A stretch of 64,000 bases of DNA from Actinomyces timonensis DSM 23838 (GCF_000295095.1 NZ_JH806633.1:558053-622052), one strand, 5' to 3'; counted from the stretch's first letter, positions 21,190 to 31,140 are shown. Notes: generated from the sequence alone by a model not told the origin. Numbers and translations: made by a program.

Positions 21190-22014
21190 CTACCTGTCCC
21201 GCGGAGCGGCACCCTCGTCGAGGAACCAGGCGGTCCTCTCGCCCCGAGCGCAGGAGATCGGGGCCCCCACCGCGTCAGGCGAGCCCAGCCCGGCGCGGGC
21301 GGCGTCGCGCTTGTCGCCCCCGAAGGCCAGGAGGACGACGAGGCGGGCGCGGTGGAGCGCTGGGAAGGTGAGGGTGGTCCGCTGGGGCGGGGGCTTGGGG
21401 GAGTTCTCGACGGCGGCCATGTCCCTCCCGGTGGTCAGCGCCACGGGGTGGCCGGGGAAGAGGGAGCACACGTGCCCGTCTGGGCCCATACCCAGGTGGA
21501 CGGCGTCGAAGCGGCCTCCAGCGGGGCCCCGGGCGGCCAGGTCGCGCTCGAGCGCCTCCGCGGCGATAAGGATGCTGGCGGCGGCCTCGGGCCCGGCCAG
21601 GCGGTGGATGTTCTCCTCGGGCACACCAGCGGCCGCCAGCGGGGTGGCGAAGAGGTCATTGCGCTCGGCGTCGCCCGCGGGAACGAAGCGCTCATCGCCG
21701 AACCAGATATGCACCCCCCGCAGGTCCTGGGGCGAGATCCCCGCCTCGGCGAGGGCCACGGGCAGGGCGTTGGCGATGGCCTTGCCGCCGGAGCCCCCGG
21801 TCAGCGCGAGATGGGCGGCGCCCCTGGCCGACAGGGCCTCGGCGAGGGCGGCCGCGATCGCGGCGCTCGCCCGCTCGGAGGCCTCCTCTCGCGTCGGCGC
21901 GATATCGACGACGGGGGCAGGCAGTCCCTCCGCCACAGACTCGATGGTCTCGATGGCCTCAATGGCCTCGACGGCATGGCGCGCGCCGGGACGCTCTGTG
22001 CTGGGCTCGCTCAT
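21190..22014 (-). CDS. pgl: 6-phosphogluconolactonase
   Basis: 274 residues of the DevB/Pgl type. It hydrolyses 6-phosphogluconolactone to 6-phosphogluconate, the second step of the oxidative pentose phosphate pathway. Key segments are HLALTGGSGGKAIANAL, VHIWFGDERFV and LGMGPDGHVCSLFPGHP, which carry the phosphate-binding and catalytic residues. The N-terminus has a Glu/Ile-rich tract (EAIEAIETIES). The ATG overlaps the opcA stop (ATGA). It is the third gene of the zwf-opcA-pgl operon. Confidence 0.95.
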   Translation of the reverse strand: MSEPSTERPGARHAVEAIEAIETIESVAEGLPAPVVDIAPTREEASERASAAIAAALAEALSARGAAHLALTGGSGGKAIANALPVALAEAGISPQDLRGVHIWFGDERFVPAGDAERNDLFATPLAAAGVPEENIHRLAGPEAAASILIAAEALERDLAARGPAGGRFDAVHLGMGPDGHVCSLFPGHPVALTTGRDMAAVENSPKPPPQRTTLTFPALHRARLVVLLAFGGDKRDAARAGLGSPDAVGAPISCARGERTAWFLDEGAAPRDR

Positions 22015-23012
22015 CGCGCGGCCTCCTCGGTGGGCTGGCTGTCCTGGTTCCTGGGGCCCTCGGCGAGGAAGGCCGCGAGGACCTCCCCGTAGAGGGGGTC
22101 GGGCGAGAGGCGCCGCAGCTCCTCGTCGAGGGTCGTCACCTCGCTGCGCCGCGTCATGGTGGCGATCTGGGGCTCGCGCCCATCGGGGCGGCAGATGCGC
22201 ACGCGGTCGGTGTCGACGCGGGTGATCGTGATGTCGCCCTCGGGAGTGCGGGCCTGGACGGAGGCGATGCCCTTGAAGTCCTCGACGTCGCGGCGCTCCA
22301 CGGGCACGCCCAGGCGCAGCCTCAGCCAGGACGTCATAAGCGCCACGGAGGCGTTGCAGCGCTCGCCCTCGATGAGCACGGAGGTCACCCCCGACCCGCG
22401 CAGCGCGGGGGAGAGGGCGGAGGCCACCATGGCGCGCCACAGGGTGATGCGCGTCCACGCGAGGTCGATGTCCCCGCGGCGCGAGCTCGGCGCCAGGCCC
22501 CGCAGGGCGGTCTCAGGCCGCTCGAGGGCGGGGGTGTTGGTGATCCGGGCGGTGGCCAGGCGCCCGAGCGGGTCCTCGGAGGGGACGGGCGGGCAGTCGT
22601 GCGGCCACCAGACGACCACAGGTGTGTCAGGCAGGAGGAAGGGCACGACGAGCGTGTCGATGTGCTCGGCGGCCTCGCCCCAGGGGCGCAGGACGATCGT
22701 CTCGCCCGCGCCGGCGTCGTGACCGGTGCGGATCTCGGCATCGAGGTGCCCTCCGACGTCGGAGGCGACGTGCCCGTCACGGCTGCGCGGGCCTGCGGGC
22801 TCCTGCGCCTCCTCGTGCTCGGGGACGACGGCGATGATGCGGCTGGGGTGGTCGCGGCTGGCCCCGTGCGCGGCCTCCAGGGAGGCCTCGAGGTGCTCGG
22901 CGTCGCAGGCGATGAGCAGGGTCAGCACGTGCGAGCGGCCGTGGGCGCCCTCGTCGGCCAGGATCGTGGAGGTGATCCGGGCGGTGGTGGTGGCGGTGTG
23001 CGTGGTGATCAT
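22011..23012 (-). CDS. opcA: Glucose-6-phosphate dehydrogenase assembly protein OpcA
   Basis: 333 residues. OpcA is needed for assembly and redox control of glucose-6-phosphate dehydrogenase in cyanobacteria and actinobacteria. The LPDTPVVVWWPHDCPPVPSE segment is typical of the family, as is the C-terminal DPLYGEVLAAFL. A His/Asp-rich stretch near residues 60-105 is less conserved. Its ATG overlaps the zwf stop and its stop overlaps the pgl start, so the three genes are tightly coupled. Confidence 0.93.
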   Translation of the reverse strand: MITTHTATTTARITSTILADEGAHGRSHVLTLLIACDAEHLEASLEAAHGASRDHPSRIIAVVPEHEEAQEPAGPRSRDGHVASDVGGHLDAEIRTGHDAGAGETIVLRPWGEAAEHIDTLVVPFLLPDTPVVVWWPHDCPPVPSEDPLGRLATARITNTPALERPETALRGLAPSSRRGDIDLAWTRITLWRAMVASALSPALRGSGVTSVLIEGERCNASVALMTSWLRLRLGVPVERRDVEDFKGIASVQARTPEGDITITRVDTDRVRICRPDGREPQIATMTRRSEVTTLDEELRRLSPDPLYGEVLAAFLAEGPRNQDSQPTEEAAR

Positions 23013-24595
23013 GAGCGCCTCCAGGCACGGCCCTCGCGGGCGAGCAGATCGTGTGCGTCCTCGGGACCCCAGGAGCCGGGGCGGTAGTCCTTGGGCGAGC
23101 CGGCGGCCATCCAGTGCTCGATGACCGGGTCGAGGATCCTCCAGGACAGGTCCACCTCCCGCTGGTGCGGGAAGAGCGGGGCGTCCCCGAGGAGCGCGTC
23201 GAGGATGAGGCGCTCGTAGGCCTCGGGGGAGTCCTCGTTGAAGGTGGCGCCGTAGCCGAAGTCCATCGTCACATCGCGCAGCTCCATCTGGGTGCCGGGC
23301 ACCTTGGAGGCCACCCGCAGCGTCACGCCCTCGTCGGGCTGGATGCGCAGGACGATGGTGTTGGCGCCGATCCCGGCGGTGGCGGCGGCGTCGAAGGGCA
23401 GGAAGGGCGGCTGGCGGAAGACGATGGCGACCTCGGTGACACGCCGGGCCAGGCGCTTGCCTGCCCGGAGGTAGAAGGGCACGCCCGCCCAGCGGCGGTT
23501 GGCGATCTCCAGGCGCAGCGCCGCGAAGGTCTCCGTGCTGGAGTCGGCGGCGACGCCGTCCTCCTCCAGGTAGCCCTTGACGGCGATGCCGCCCTGGTAG
23601 CCGGAGCTGTAGCGGCCCCGGGAGGTCGTGGCGTCAAGGTCGAGGACGCCGTCGCGCTCCAGGCGCACCGAGGCCAGCACCTTCTCCTTCTCCGCCCGCA
23701 CGGCCGCGGCGTCCATGGAGGTCGGCTCCTCCATGGCCACGAGGGCCAGGAGCTGCAGGAGGTGGTTCTGGATGACGTCGCGGGCAGAGCCGATGGTGTC
23801 GTAGTAGCCGGCGCGCGTGCCGATCCCGATGTCCTCGGCCATGGTGATCTGCACGTGGTCGACGTAGCGCTGGTTCCACAGGGGCTCGAACATCGTGTTG
23901 GCGAAGCGCAGCGCCAGGATGTTCTGGACCGTCTCCTTGCCCAGGTAGTGGTCCACCCGGAAGACATCGTCGGGCCGCACGATGCGCCCGATGAGCTCGT
24001 CGAGCTCGCGGGCGGAGGCCCGGTCGTGGCCGAAGGGCTTCTCGACGACGACGCGCCGCCAGGAGCGCTCGTCGCGCTCCACCAGGCCCGAGCGGGCGAT
24101 GCGCTCGGTGACGGCGGGGAACCAGCCCGGGGGAATCGACAGGTAGAAGGCCCGATTGCCCGCTGTTCCGCGCGAGCCGTCGAGGTCCTCGACCACGCTG
24201 GTGAGGCGCTGGTAGGCGGCGTCGTCCTCGAAGGAGGAGAAGGTGACGAATCGCATCCCGGCGGACAGCTGCTCCCAGGTTGCGTCGCGCCACGGGGTGC
24301 GGGCACCGGCCCGGGACCATTTCTCGACGTAGTCGCGCATGGCGTCGTCGTCCCAGTCGCGGCGGCCCACGCCCACCAGGGAGAAACTGGGGGAGAGGAG
24401 GCCGCGGTTGGCCAGGTCGTAGATGGCCGGCAGCAGCTTGTTGCGGGCCAGATCGCCCGTGATGCCGAACATGACGAGGACGCAGGGGTCGGCGATCCTG
24501 GGCAGGCGCAGATCGCGGCTGTCGAGCAGGGCCGTCGCCGAGGTCGCGCCCGGCGAGGAGGAGTGGGGCTGGGCCGGTGCTGTGGATGCTGGCAC
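23009..24595 (-). CDS. zwf: Glucose-6-phosphate 1-dehydrogenase
   Basis: 528 residues. It oxidises glucose 6-phosphate to 6-phosphogluconolactone with reduction of NADP. The Rossmann motif is MFGITGDLARNKLLPA, the active-site signature is FRVDHYLGKETVQN, and VVVEKPFGHD is also conserved. The GTG at 24595 has AGGAAGG six bases upstream; about 35 residues before the core are low-complexity (PASTAPAQPHSSSPGATS). It heads the zwf-opcA-pgl operon and is divergent from gnd. A likely -10 (TAGAGT, 24645-24650 on this strand) lies about 50 bases upstream. Confidence 0.96.
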   Translation of the reverse strand: MPASTAPAQPHSSSPGATSATALLDSRDLRLPRIADPCVLVMFGITGDLARNKLLPAIYDLANRGLLSPSFSLVGVGRRDWDDDAMRDYVEKWSRAGARTPWRDATWEQLSAGMRFVTFSSFEDDAAYQRLTSVVEDLDGSRGTAGNRAFYLSIPPGWFPAVTERIARSGLVERDERSWRRVVVEKPFGHDRASARELDELIGRIVRPDDVFRVDHYLGKETVQNILALRFANTMFEPLWNQRYVDHVQITMAEDIGIGTRAGYYDTIGSARDVIQNHLLQLLALVAMEEPTSMDAAAVRAEKEKVLASVRLERDGVLDLDATTSRGRYSSGYQGGIAVKGYLEEDGVAADSSTETFAALRLEIANRRWAGVPFYLRAGKRLARRVTEVAIVFRQPPFLPFDAAATAGIGANTIVLRIQPDEGVTLRVASKVPGTQMELRDVTMDFGYGATFNEDSPEAYERLILDALLGDAPLFPHQREVDLSWRILDPVIEHWMAAGSPKDYRPGSWGPEDAHDLLAREGRAWRRS

Positions 24596-24822
24596 GGGTG
24601 CCTTCCTGGGGTGGCAGTGGCCGCAGGGGCCTGCGGCTGGCCTCACTCTAGGCGCCCGGCGCGCGGGGCCCTCGCGCGTTTCACGTGGAGAGTAAGGAGT
24701 CGGGGCGGGTGGCGCCGCGGGCTAGTGTTGGCGGCGGCCCACGCGAAATCCCCACGCCCAGGGGAGCCGATGGCGCCAGCCGCAACGGCCGCTCGTGCCG
24801 TGATCCACTGAAAGGCAACGCG
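24596..24822. promoter_or_regulatory. Divergent zwf/gnd promoter region
   Basis: A 227-bp gap between divergent pentose phosphate genes. TAGAGT (24650-24645, minus) and TAGTGT (24723-24728, plus) are candidate -10 boxes for zwf and gnd. I see no strong palindrome between them. The arrangement would allow joint regulation of the NADPH-producing steps. Confidence 0.4.
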
Positions 24823-26298
24823 ATGACCAGCTTCACCCCGGCCCCCTCAACCGCAGACCTCGGCGTCGTCGGCCTGGGGGTGATGGGAGCCAACCTCGCC
24901 CGCAACCTGGCCCGCCACGGCCACGAGGTCGCCGTCTTCAACCGGACGCTGGCCCGCACCGAGAAACTCATGGATCGCTACGCCGACGAGGGGGCCTTCG
25001 TGCCCGCCGCCGAGCTGGCCGACTTCGTCGCCTCCCTGCGCCGCCCCCGCGTGGCCATCATCATGGTGCAGGCAGGGGCCGCCACCGAGCAGGTCATCGA
25101 CGCCCTCGCCGAGCTCATGGAGCCCGGCGACATCATCGTCGACGCGGGCAACACCCTCTACACCGACACCCGCCGCCGCGAGGAGGCGCTGCGCGAGCGC
25201 GGCCTGCACTTCGTGGGCATGGGGGTCTCCGGCGGCGAGGAGGGCGCGCTGCTCGGCCCCTCGATCATGCCAGGCGGCACTGCCGAGTCCTACGACCGCC
25301 TCGGCCCCATGCTCGAGTCCATCTCCGCTCACGTCGACGGCACCCCCTGCTGCACCCATGTGGGCCCCGACGGCGCCGGGCACTTCGTCAAGATGGTCCA
25401 CAACGGCATCGAGTACGCCGACATGCAGCTCATCGCCGAGGCCTACGACCTCCTGCGCGGCGTGGCAGGCATGAGCGTTCCCGAGATCGCCGAGGTCTTC
25501 CGCGCCTGGAAGGACTCCGAGCTCGATTCCTACCTCATCGACGTCACCACCGAGGTCCTCTCGCGCACGGACCCCGCCACGGGCGGGCCCTTCGTCGACG
25601 CCATCGTCGACGCCGCGGGCCAGAAGGGCACCGGCGTGTGGACCACCCAGACGGCCCTCGAGCTCGGCGTGGCCGTGCCCGCCATCGCCGAGGCGACCTT
25701 CGCCCGCGCCGCCTCCTCCTCCGCCGGCGCCCGCCTGGCCGTGCGCCACGCCGCCCTCGACGCCGCCGCGCAGCCACCGGCGCTTGAGACCCCTGAGGCG
25801 CGCGAGGAGTTCGTGGCCGCCGTCAAGGACGCCCTCTACGGCTCGAAGATCGCCGCCTACGCCCAGGGCTTCGACGAGATCGCCACGGCCTCCGAGCTCT
25901 ACGGCTGGGAGGTGGACCTTGGCGCCATGGCCCGCATCTGGCGCGGCGGCTGCATCATCCGCGCCCGCTTCCTCGACGACATCACCCGCGCCTACGCCGA
26001 GGAGCCGGCGCTCGGCAGCCTCCTGACCGCGCCGGTCTTCGCCTCCGCGCTGGAGGCCGCCCTGCCCGCCTGGCGCCAGATCGTCGCCACAGCGGCCCTC
26101 GCCGGCGTCCCCGCCCCCGCCTTCGCCTCCTCACTGGCCTACGTGGACCAGCTGCGCGCCGAGCGCCTGCCCGCCGCCCTCATCCAGGGCCAGCGCGACT
26201 TCTTCGGCTCGCACACCTACCACCGCGTGGACGACCCGGAGGGCACCTACCACGTCACCTGGTCCGCGTCCGAGCGCGTCGAGGAGAAGTGGGACTGA
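24823..26298 (+). CDS. gnd: 6-phosphogluconate dehydrogenase, decarboxylating
   Basis: 491 residues. It converts 6-phosphogluconate to ribulose 5-phosphate and CO2 with production of NADPH. The N-terminal Rossmann motif is VVGLGVMGANLARNLARHGH. Catalytic segments are MGVSGGEEGALLGPSIMPGG, GAGHFVKMVHNGIEYADMQL and the sugar-binding GGCIIRARFLD. GQKGTGVWT is the family signature region. The start was set at the ATG with AAAGG upstream, which begins directly before the Rossmann fold. It is divergent from zwf-opcA-pgl and completes the oxidative branch. Confidence 0.97.
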   Translation: MTSFTPAPSTADLGVVGLGVMGANLARNLARHGHEVAVFNRTLARTEKLMDRYADEGAFVPAAELADFVASLRRPRVAIIMVQAGAATEQVIDALAELMEPGDIIVDAGNTLYTDTRRREEALRERGLHFVGMGVSGGEEGALLGPSIMPGGTAESYDRLGPMLESISAHVDGTPCCTHVGPDGAGHFVKMVHNGIEYADMQLIAEAYDLLRGVAGMSVPEIAEVFRAWKDSELDSYLIDVTTEVLSRTDPATGGPFVDAIVDAAGQKGTGVWTTQTALELGVAVPAIAEATFARAASSSAGARLAVRHAALDAAAQPPALETPEAREEFVAAVKDALYGSKIAAYAQGFDEIATASELYGWEVDLGAMARIWRGGCIIRARFLDDITRAYAEEPALGSLLTAPVFASALEAALPAWRQIVATAALAGVPAPAFASSLAYVDQLRAERLPAALIQGQRDFFGSHTYHRVDDPEGTYHVTWSASERVEEKWD

Positions 26299-26316
26299 GA
26301 CCGGGACGGAACGAGG

Positions 26317-29061
26317 ATGCCGGATTTCAACACGCCGGAGCCGCCATCGCGCCCCGCATCGTCCACGAGTATTGGGCGCGATGAGGCCGCCTGGCGCTCG
26401 ACCGTCGTCAAACTGAAGGCACTCGGGATCAGTATTGATCTCACGGGCGCTGAGGATCCCGCCCAGCGCGCCTTTCCGGTGCGCGGCCGCCTCAGCCTCG
26501 AGCTGGGGCGGCCGGCCCGGGGCCTGTGGCTGGACTTCCAGGGCGAGGGCGTGGACTCGCTCGTCATCGACGGAAACCCGGAGCGCGTCGAGTGGGACGG
26601 GTCCCGGATCGCGCTGCCCCGCCTGGGCGCCGGGGAGCACGACGTCGTCGTGAACGCCCGGGGGCTCTACTCCAACTCCGGGCAGGGGCTCCACCGCTTC
26701 CACGACCCCGTCGACGGCGCGACGTACCTCTACACGCATTTCGAGCCCTCCGATGCCCGGCGCGCCTGGCCGGTCATGGAGCAGCCCGACCTCAAGGCGC
26801 CGGTCTCGCTGGCCGTGGCCCACCCCGCGTCCTGGACCGTCCTGGCCAACGGCCTGCCAGAGGCCGCCGCTGAGCCGGGTGGTGCTCCCGGCGCGCTGGG
26901 GGACTGGCCCCTCGCGGCCTTGCCTGCCGGCGCCGTCGTCACCCGCTTCGCGCCCACCAGGCCGCTGCCCTCCTATCTCACGGCGCTCGCCGCGGGGCCG
27001 TGGCACCGGGCGACGGGCCAGTGGCGCAGCCCCGAGTACCCGGAGACGAAGCACGTGCCGCTGTCCTGGTGCTGCCGCGCCTCCTTGGCCGAGCACCTCG
27101 ACGCCGACGAGCTCCTGGCGCTGACCCGCGACGGACTGGGCCTGTTCGAGCGGGCCTACGGCTACCCGTTCCCCTGGGGCTCCTACGACTCCGTCCTTGT
27201 TCCCGAGTACAACCTCGGGGCCATGGAGAACCCCGGCTGCGTCACCTTCAGCGAGGAGCGCTACCTGTTCCGGGGCCCTGCCACCTCGGCCCAAAGGGCG
27301 TCGAGGGCCACCACCATCCTGCACGAGATGAGCCATATGTGGTTCGGCGACCTCGTCACCCCGCGATGGTGGGAGGACACCTGGCTCAAGGAGTCCTTCG
27401 CGGACCACCAGGGCACCTGGGCTGCCAGCGCCCTGGGCTACGACGGCGCCTGGGTCTCCTTCGCCTCGACCCGCAAGGCCTGGGCCTACCTGGAGGACCA
27501 GCGCGCCGCCACGACCCACCCGATCGTCGCCACCGTCGACGACGTCGAGGCGGCCCGCCAGGTCTTCGACGGCATCAGCTACGCCAAGGGCGCGGCGGTC
27601 CTCAAACAGCTCGCCGCCTATGTGGGGGAGGAGGCCTTCTACGCCGCCGCGCACGAATGGTTCGACTCGCGCGCCTTCGCCAACGGCGCCCTCGACGACT
27701 TCCTCGACACCCTCGGCCGGGCCTCCGGGCGGGACATGCGCCCATGGGCCCAGGCGTGGCTGCGCACCTGCGGCCCCTCGATCCTCACCACCGAGATCGA
27801 GACCGAGGACGGCGCCATCACGCGGCTCGCCGTCAAGCAGGCCTGCACCGACCCGCTCACCGGCGAGCCCGTCATCCGCCCCCACAGCCTCGTCGTCGGG
27901 CTCTACTCCTTCGACTCCTCCGGCGCCCTCACCCGCACGGACCGGCTCCCAGCCCGTCTGGCCGAGGAGATCACCGAGATCCCCGGGGCTGTGGGCCTGG
28001 ACGCCCCGGACCTGGTGCTCGTCAACGACGAGGACCTCACCTACGCCGTCGTGCGCCCGGAGGCGGCATCCCTGCGCGTCATGCTCGACTCGCTCAGCGC
28101 GCTGGCCGACCCGATGGCCCGGGCCCTGGCGTGGTCGAGCCTGCACAACCTGCTGCGCGACGCCCGCCTGAGCGCGACGGACTTCGTCACGGCGGTCCTC
28201 GCCCACGCCGACGACGCCACCGAGCTCGGCACTCTCGCCACGCTGCTCTCGCAGGCCTCCCGCGCCGCGCTCACCTACGCCGAGGGGCACGAGCGCCGCG
28301 CCCTCGTGGGGCGCCTCCTCGGCGTGCCCTCGGGCGACGGCATGGCCGACTCCGGGGCCCCCGACGCCTGGGAGCGCCTGGAGCGCAGCAGGCCTGGCTC
28401 TGGCGCCCAGCTCGTCCGGCTGCGAGCCTGGCTCGCGCTGGCGGGAAACGCCTCAGTGCTGGCCGAGGACGACGAGGACGGCCCCGCCGGGGGAGAGGGA
28501 GTCGAGGCGACGGTGGCGCGCCTGCGCTCGCTCCTCGACGCCGGCCTGCCGGGCCTGGAGATGACCGCCGAGCTGCGCTGGCAGGCCCTCGGCGCCCTCG
28601 CGCGCCTAGGAGCCCTCACCGGCGGCGACCTCGAGGCCCAGCGGCGCGCCGACCCCTCCGCCTCCGGCCGCGTCCACGCCCTCCAGGTGGCCTCGGCCGC
28701 GCCCACAGCCGAGGCCAAGCAGGAGATCCTCACCAGACTCCTGGAGGACCCCGCGCTGTCCAACGACGAGGTCGGCGCGCTCCTCAAGGCCTACTCGACC
28801 GTGGCGCACCGGCGCCTGACCGCGCCCCTGACCGGCACCTACCTCGACGCCCTGGAGCGGATCTGGTCCGAGCGCGGGCAGGAGATCGCCACGCTCATCG
28901 TACTGGGGCTCTTCCCCGCCGCGGGGGACGATGACGACCTGTCCCAGGTGGAGTCCTGGCTCGTCCACCACGCGGGCGCCCCCGCCGCCCTGCGGCGCCT
29001 CGTGCTCAAGTCGGAGGACGACCTGGCCCGGGCGCTGCGGGCCCGCAGGGTCGTGGGCTGA
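26317..29061 (+). CDS. pepN: Aminopeptidase N (M1 family)
   Basis: 914 residues, a full-length actinobacterial PepN. The substrate-anchoring motif is GAMEN near residue 301. The zinc site is HEMSHMWFGDLV near residue 336 (HExxH), with the third ligand Glu in WWEDTWLKESFAD. A long alpha-helical C-terminal domain (ERAP1-C-like) encloses the active site. The enzyme removes N-terminal residues from peptides in the cytosol. It starts 18 bases after gnd with a weak GAACGAGG ribosome site, so it could be co-transcribed with gnd. Confidence 0.95.
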   Translation: MPDFNTPEPPSRPASSTSIGRDEAAWRSTVVKLKALGISIDLTGAEDPAQRAFPVRGRLSLELGRPARGLWLDFQGEGVDSLVIDGNPERVEWDGSRIALPRLGAGEHDVVVNARGLYSNSGQGLHRFHDPVDGATYLYTHFEPSDARRAWPVMEQPDLKAPVSLAVAHPASWTVLANGLPEAAAEPGGAPGALGDWPLAALPAGAVVTRFAPTRPLPSYLTALAAGPWHRATGQWRSPEYPETKHVPLSWCCRASLAEHLDADELLALTRDGLGLFERAYGYPFPWGSYDSVLVPEYNLGAMENPGCVTFSEERYLFRGPATSAQRASRATTILHEMSHMWFGDLVTPRWWEDTWLKESFADHQGTWAASALGYDGAWVSFASTRKAWAYLEDQRAATTHPIVATVDDVEAARQVFDGISYAKGAAVLKQLAAYVGEEAFYAAAHEWFDSRAFANGALDDFLDTLGRASGRDMRPWAQAWLRTCGPSILTTEIETEDGAITRLAVKQACTDPLTGEPVIRPHSLVVGLYSFDSSGALTRTDRLPARLAEEITEIPGAVGLDAPDLVLVNDEDLTYAVVRPEAASLRVMLDSLSALADPMARALAWSSLHNLLRDARLSATDFVTAVLAHADDATELGTLATLLSQASRAALTYAEGHERRALVGRLLGVPSGDGMADSGAPDAWERLERSRPGSGAQLVRLRAWLALAGNASVLAEDDEDGPAGGEGVEATVARLRSLLDAGLPGLEMTAELRWQALGALARLGALTGGDLEAQRRADPSASGRVHALQVASAAPTAEAKQEILTRLLEDPALSNDEVGALLKAYSTVAHRRLTAPLTGTYLDALERIWSERGQEIATLIVLGLFPAAGDDDDLSQVESWLVHHAGAPAALRRLVLKSEDDLARALRARRVVG

Positions 29062-29218
29062 CCGCCCGCCATCGCCCGGTCCGATCCGCGGCCTGTGGCC
29101 GTATTCCCACGTTCGATGAGGGAGTGACGGCCCGATCGGCGCGACGATGGCGCGCGGAGACCGGTATGGTGGGGCCCATCGCGGCGCGACGAGCGCCGCC
29201 CTACCAGAGGGGGCCACG

Positions 29219-29665
29219 ATGACGAGCATTCCATCGGATTCGGACACCACGTCGACTCAGACCCTCGGCGCGATCGATTTCTCCGCCGACGTCGACGCCC
29301 AGGTCATCGGCCTCTCGGCTCAGGACCGGGCTGCGATCGCCGCCCTACCGGCGGGCACGGCGCTTCTCATCGTCCAGCACGGCCCGGTGACCGGGGCGCG
29401 ATTCCTCCTGGACGCCCAGCAGACGACCGTCGGCCGCCATCCCCGCGCCGACATCTTCCTCGACGACGTGACCGTGTCCCGCAAGCACGCGATCTTCTCC
29501 TCCGTCGACGGCGGCGGGTACGCTGTGCGCGACTCCGGCTCGCTCAACGGCACGTACGTCAACAGGGAGCGCGTGGAGCAGACCGCCCTGCGCGCCGGTG
29601 ACGAGGTCCAGATCGGCAAGTTCCGGATGACCTACCACCCCGGCCCCGCCGCGCCCGCCCTGTGA
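29219..29665 (+). CDS. garA: FHA-domain regulator GarA/OdhI
   Basis: 148 residues. The C-terminal FHA domain contains GRHPRADIFLDDVTVSRKHA and GSLNGTYVNRERV, the phosphothreonine-binding loops. The N-terminal tail has a Thr-rich SDTTSTQTL that corresponds to the ETTSV kinase target of GarA/OdhI. In mycobacteria and corynebacteria the unphosphorylated protein inhibits 2-oxoglutarate dehydrogenase; phosphorylation by PknG makes the FHA bind its own tail and switches it off. AGAGGGGG precedes the ATG. A TATGGT box near 29164 is a possible promoter. The order garA, ftsR, DUF151, merR matches the conserved actinobacterial cluster. Confidence 0.92.
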   Translation: MTSIPSDSDTTSTQTLGAIDFSADVDAQVIGLSAQDRAAIAALPAGTALLIVQHGPVTGARFLLDAQQTTVGRHPRADIFLDDVTVSRKHAIFSSVDGGGYAVRDSGSLNGTYVNRERVEQTALRAGDEVQIGKFRMTYHPGPAAPAL

Positions 29666-29754
29666 ACCGGCCCAGTCGAGCCAGAGAGCACAGCCCCGCC
29701 CCCGTCCAGGGGGCTCTGGGGCCGTGGCCGCGCGGTGTCTCCCGCGAGGCCACG

Positions 29755-30405
29755 ATGAAGATCAGCGAGGTCGTCGAGGCGCTGAGGGCGGAGTTCCCCG
29801 CGCTGTCGGTCTCCAAGCTGCGCTACCTGGAGACCGAGGGCCTCATCTCGCCCCACCGGATCGGCAACGGCTACCGGCGCTACTCGCAGGCCGACGTCGC
29901 CCGGCTGCGCTTCGCCTTGACCGCACAGCGCGACGAGTACCTGCCACTGGGCGTCATCCGGGAGCGCCTGGAGGACATGGACGCCTCCGCCTCCGCCCCG
30001 GATCCCGCGCCGGTGGCCCGAGTGGTCGTCTCGCAGGGGCGCGCCGTCGAGGGATCCGACATGAGCCTGGAGGACCTGCGGGCCCTCACGGGCGCCTCTG
30101 AGTCGGATATCAACGAGCTCATCTCAGCCGGGCTCATCGCCGCCGACGCGCGCGGGCGCTTCGCCCCCCAGAGCCTGCGCATCACGCGCCTCGCCCTGGA
30201 GGCGGCGCGCCTGGGGCTGCCCCTGCGCAATCTACGATCCGTGCGCACCAGCGCGGAGAGGGCCGCGGACTCCATCGACCAGGCCACGCAGTCGGCCCGG
30301 CGCCGCTCGGCCACAGCGGCCGAGGACTCCGCGACCCAGCTCGCGGGTATCGTCGGCCAGTTGCATGGGGAACTGCTGCACCTGGCCGTGCGCGCCCTGT
30401 CCTGA
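29755..30405 (+). CDS. ftsR: MerR-family regulator FtsR
   Basis: 216 residues. The MerR winged helix runs from ISEVVEALRAEFPALSVSKL to RYLETEGLISPHRIGNGYRR, then LTAQRDEYLPLGVIRERLED, which matches FtsR of corynebacteria and Rv1828 of mycobacteria. FtsR activates ftsZ expression in Corynebacterium. The C-terminal half forms a second wing-like helical domain. The ATG at 29755 has GCGAGG six bases upstream; a GTG at 29662 overlapping the garA stop would add 31 residues and cannot be excluded. It lies next to garA as in other actinobacteria. Confidence 0.88.
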   Translation: MKISEVVEALRAEFPALSVSKLRYLETEGLISPHRIGNGYRRYSQADVARLRFALTAQRDEYLPLGVIRERLEDMDASASAPDPAPVARVVVSQGRAVEGSDMSLEDLRALTGASESDINELISAGLIAADARGRFAPQSLRITRLALEAARLGLPLRNLRSVRTSAERAADSIDQATQSARRRSATAAEDSATQLAGIVGQLHGELLHLAVRALS

Positions 30406-30509
30406 GCCGCGCCACCGGTCATCAGCCCCACCCGCATCCCTGCGATCACCGGTGAGTCGGTGAGCCCATTCGCCAGACGTGGCGCCCAGCCGACCCGTAG
30501 CCTTGTGGC

Positions 30510-30989
30510 GTGCGCCCCATGCATCTCGTGGGCATCCGATCCACCGCAGCATCCACCGGACTCGTCGCCATCCTCGTCGAGGCCGGTGGACCCGGCATGA
30601 TCGCCGTGCCGGTCACCGCGCGCGAAGGGCTTGTTCTCTCCGAGCCCGATCCCTCCACGCAGCCCGCCTGGGCGGGTCTCCTGGCGCGCAGTATTCAGGC
30701 GCTGGGCGGCTCCATCCTCCAGATCCGCTTGGGTGCCGACGCCGATGCGCGCCTCGTCTGCGGGCTCGTCCTCGCCGGCAACCACGACCGCGGGGAGGTG
30801 GGGGAGATCCCCTGCGCTCCCGGCGACGCCCTTGTCCTGGCGAGCGCCTTGGACCGGCCGATCCTGGCCTCCGAGGCGCTTCTGAGGCTGCGCGGGGTGG
30901 ACCTGGGCGAGCAGACCATGCACGAGAGGATGGCCCGCTGGCGCCGCAGCCTCGCCACCGCCATTCCGGAGGAACCTCCGGGCAGGTGA
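30510..30989 (+). CDS. DUF151/bifunctional-nuclease-family protein
   Basis: 159 residues. The fold and position match the Rv1829-type DUF151 proteins: a HLVGIRST opening, an AWAGLLARSIQALGGSILQI helix region, and a GDALVLASALDRPILASEAL segment equal to the conserved 'SDAIALALR' region. Plant relatives have nuclease activity; the bacterial role is unknown. Conservation of the central loop is weak. The GTG start lies six bases after a TAGCCT box (30498-30503), suggesting a leaderless transcript. It sits between the two MerR genes as in mycobacteria. Confidence 0.75.
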   Translation: MRPMHLVGIRSTAASTGLVAILVEAGGPGMIAVPVTAREGLVLSEPDPSTQPAWAGLLARSIQALGGSILQIRLGADADARLVCGLVLAGNHDRGEVGEIPCAPGDALVLASALDRPILASEALLRLRGVDLGEQTMHERMARWRRSLATAIPEEPPGR

Positions 30990-31140
30990 GGGCGGGATGA
31001 TCACCTCGCTGGAGCGACACGCGGGACTCATGTGACAGATGTGACTACTGAGGTGATCTCCGTCACGTTCACGGTTGACGGGGTGGCCCTGGAATCCCCG
31101 GATACCAGGCGAAACCCGACCCCTCGCCGTCGCGCATCGA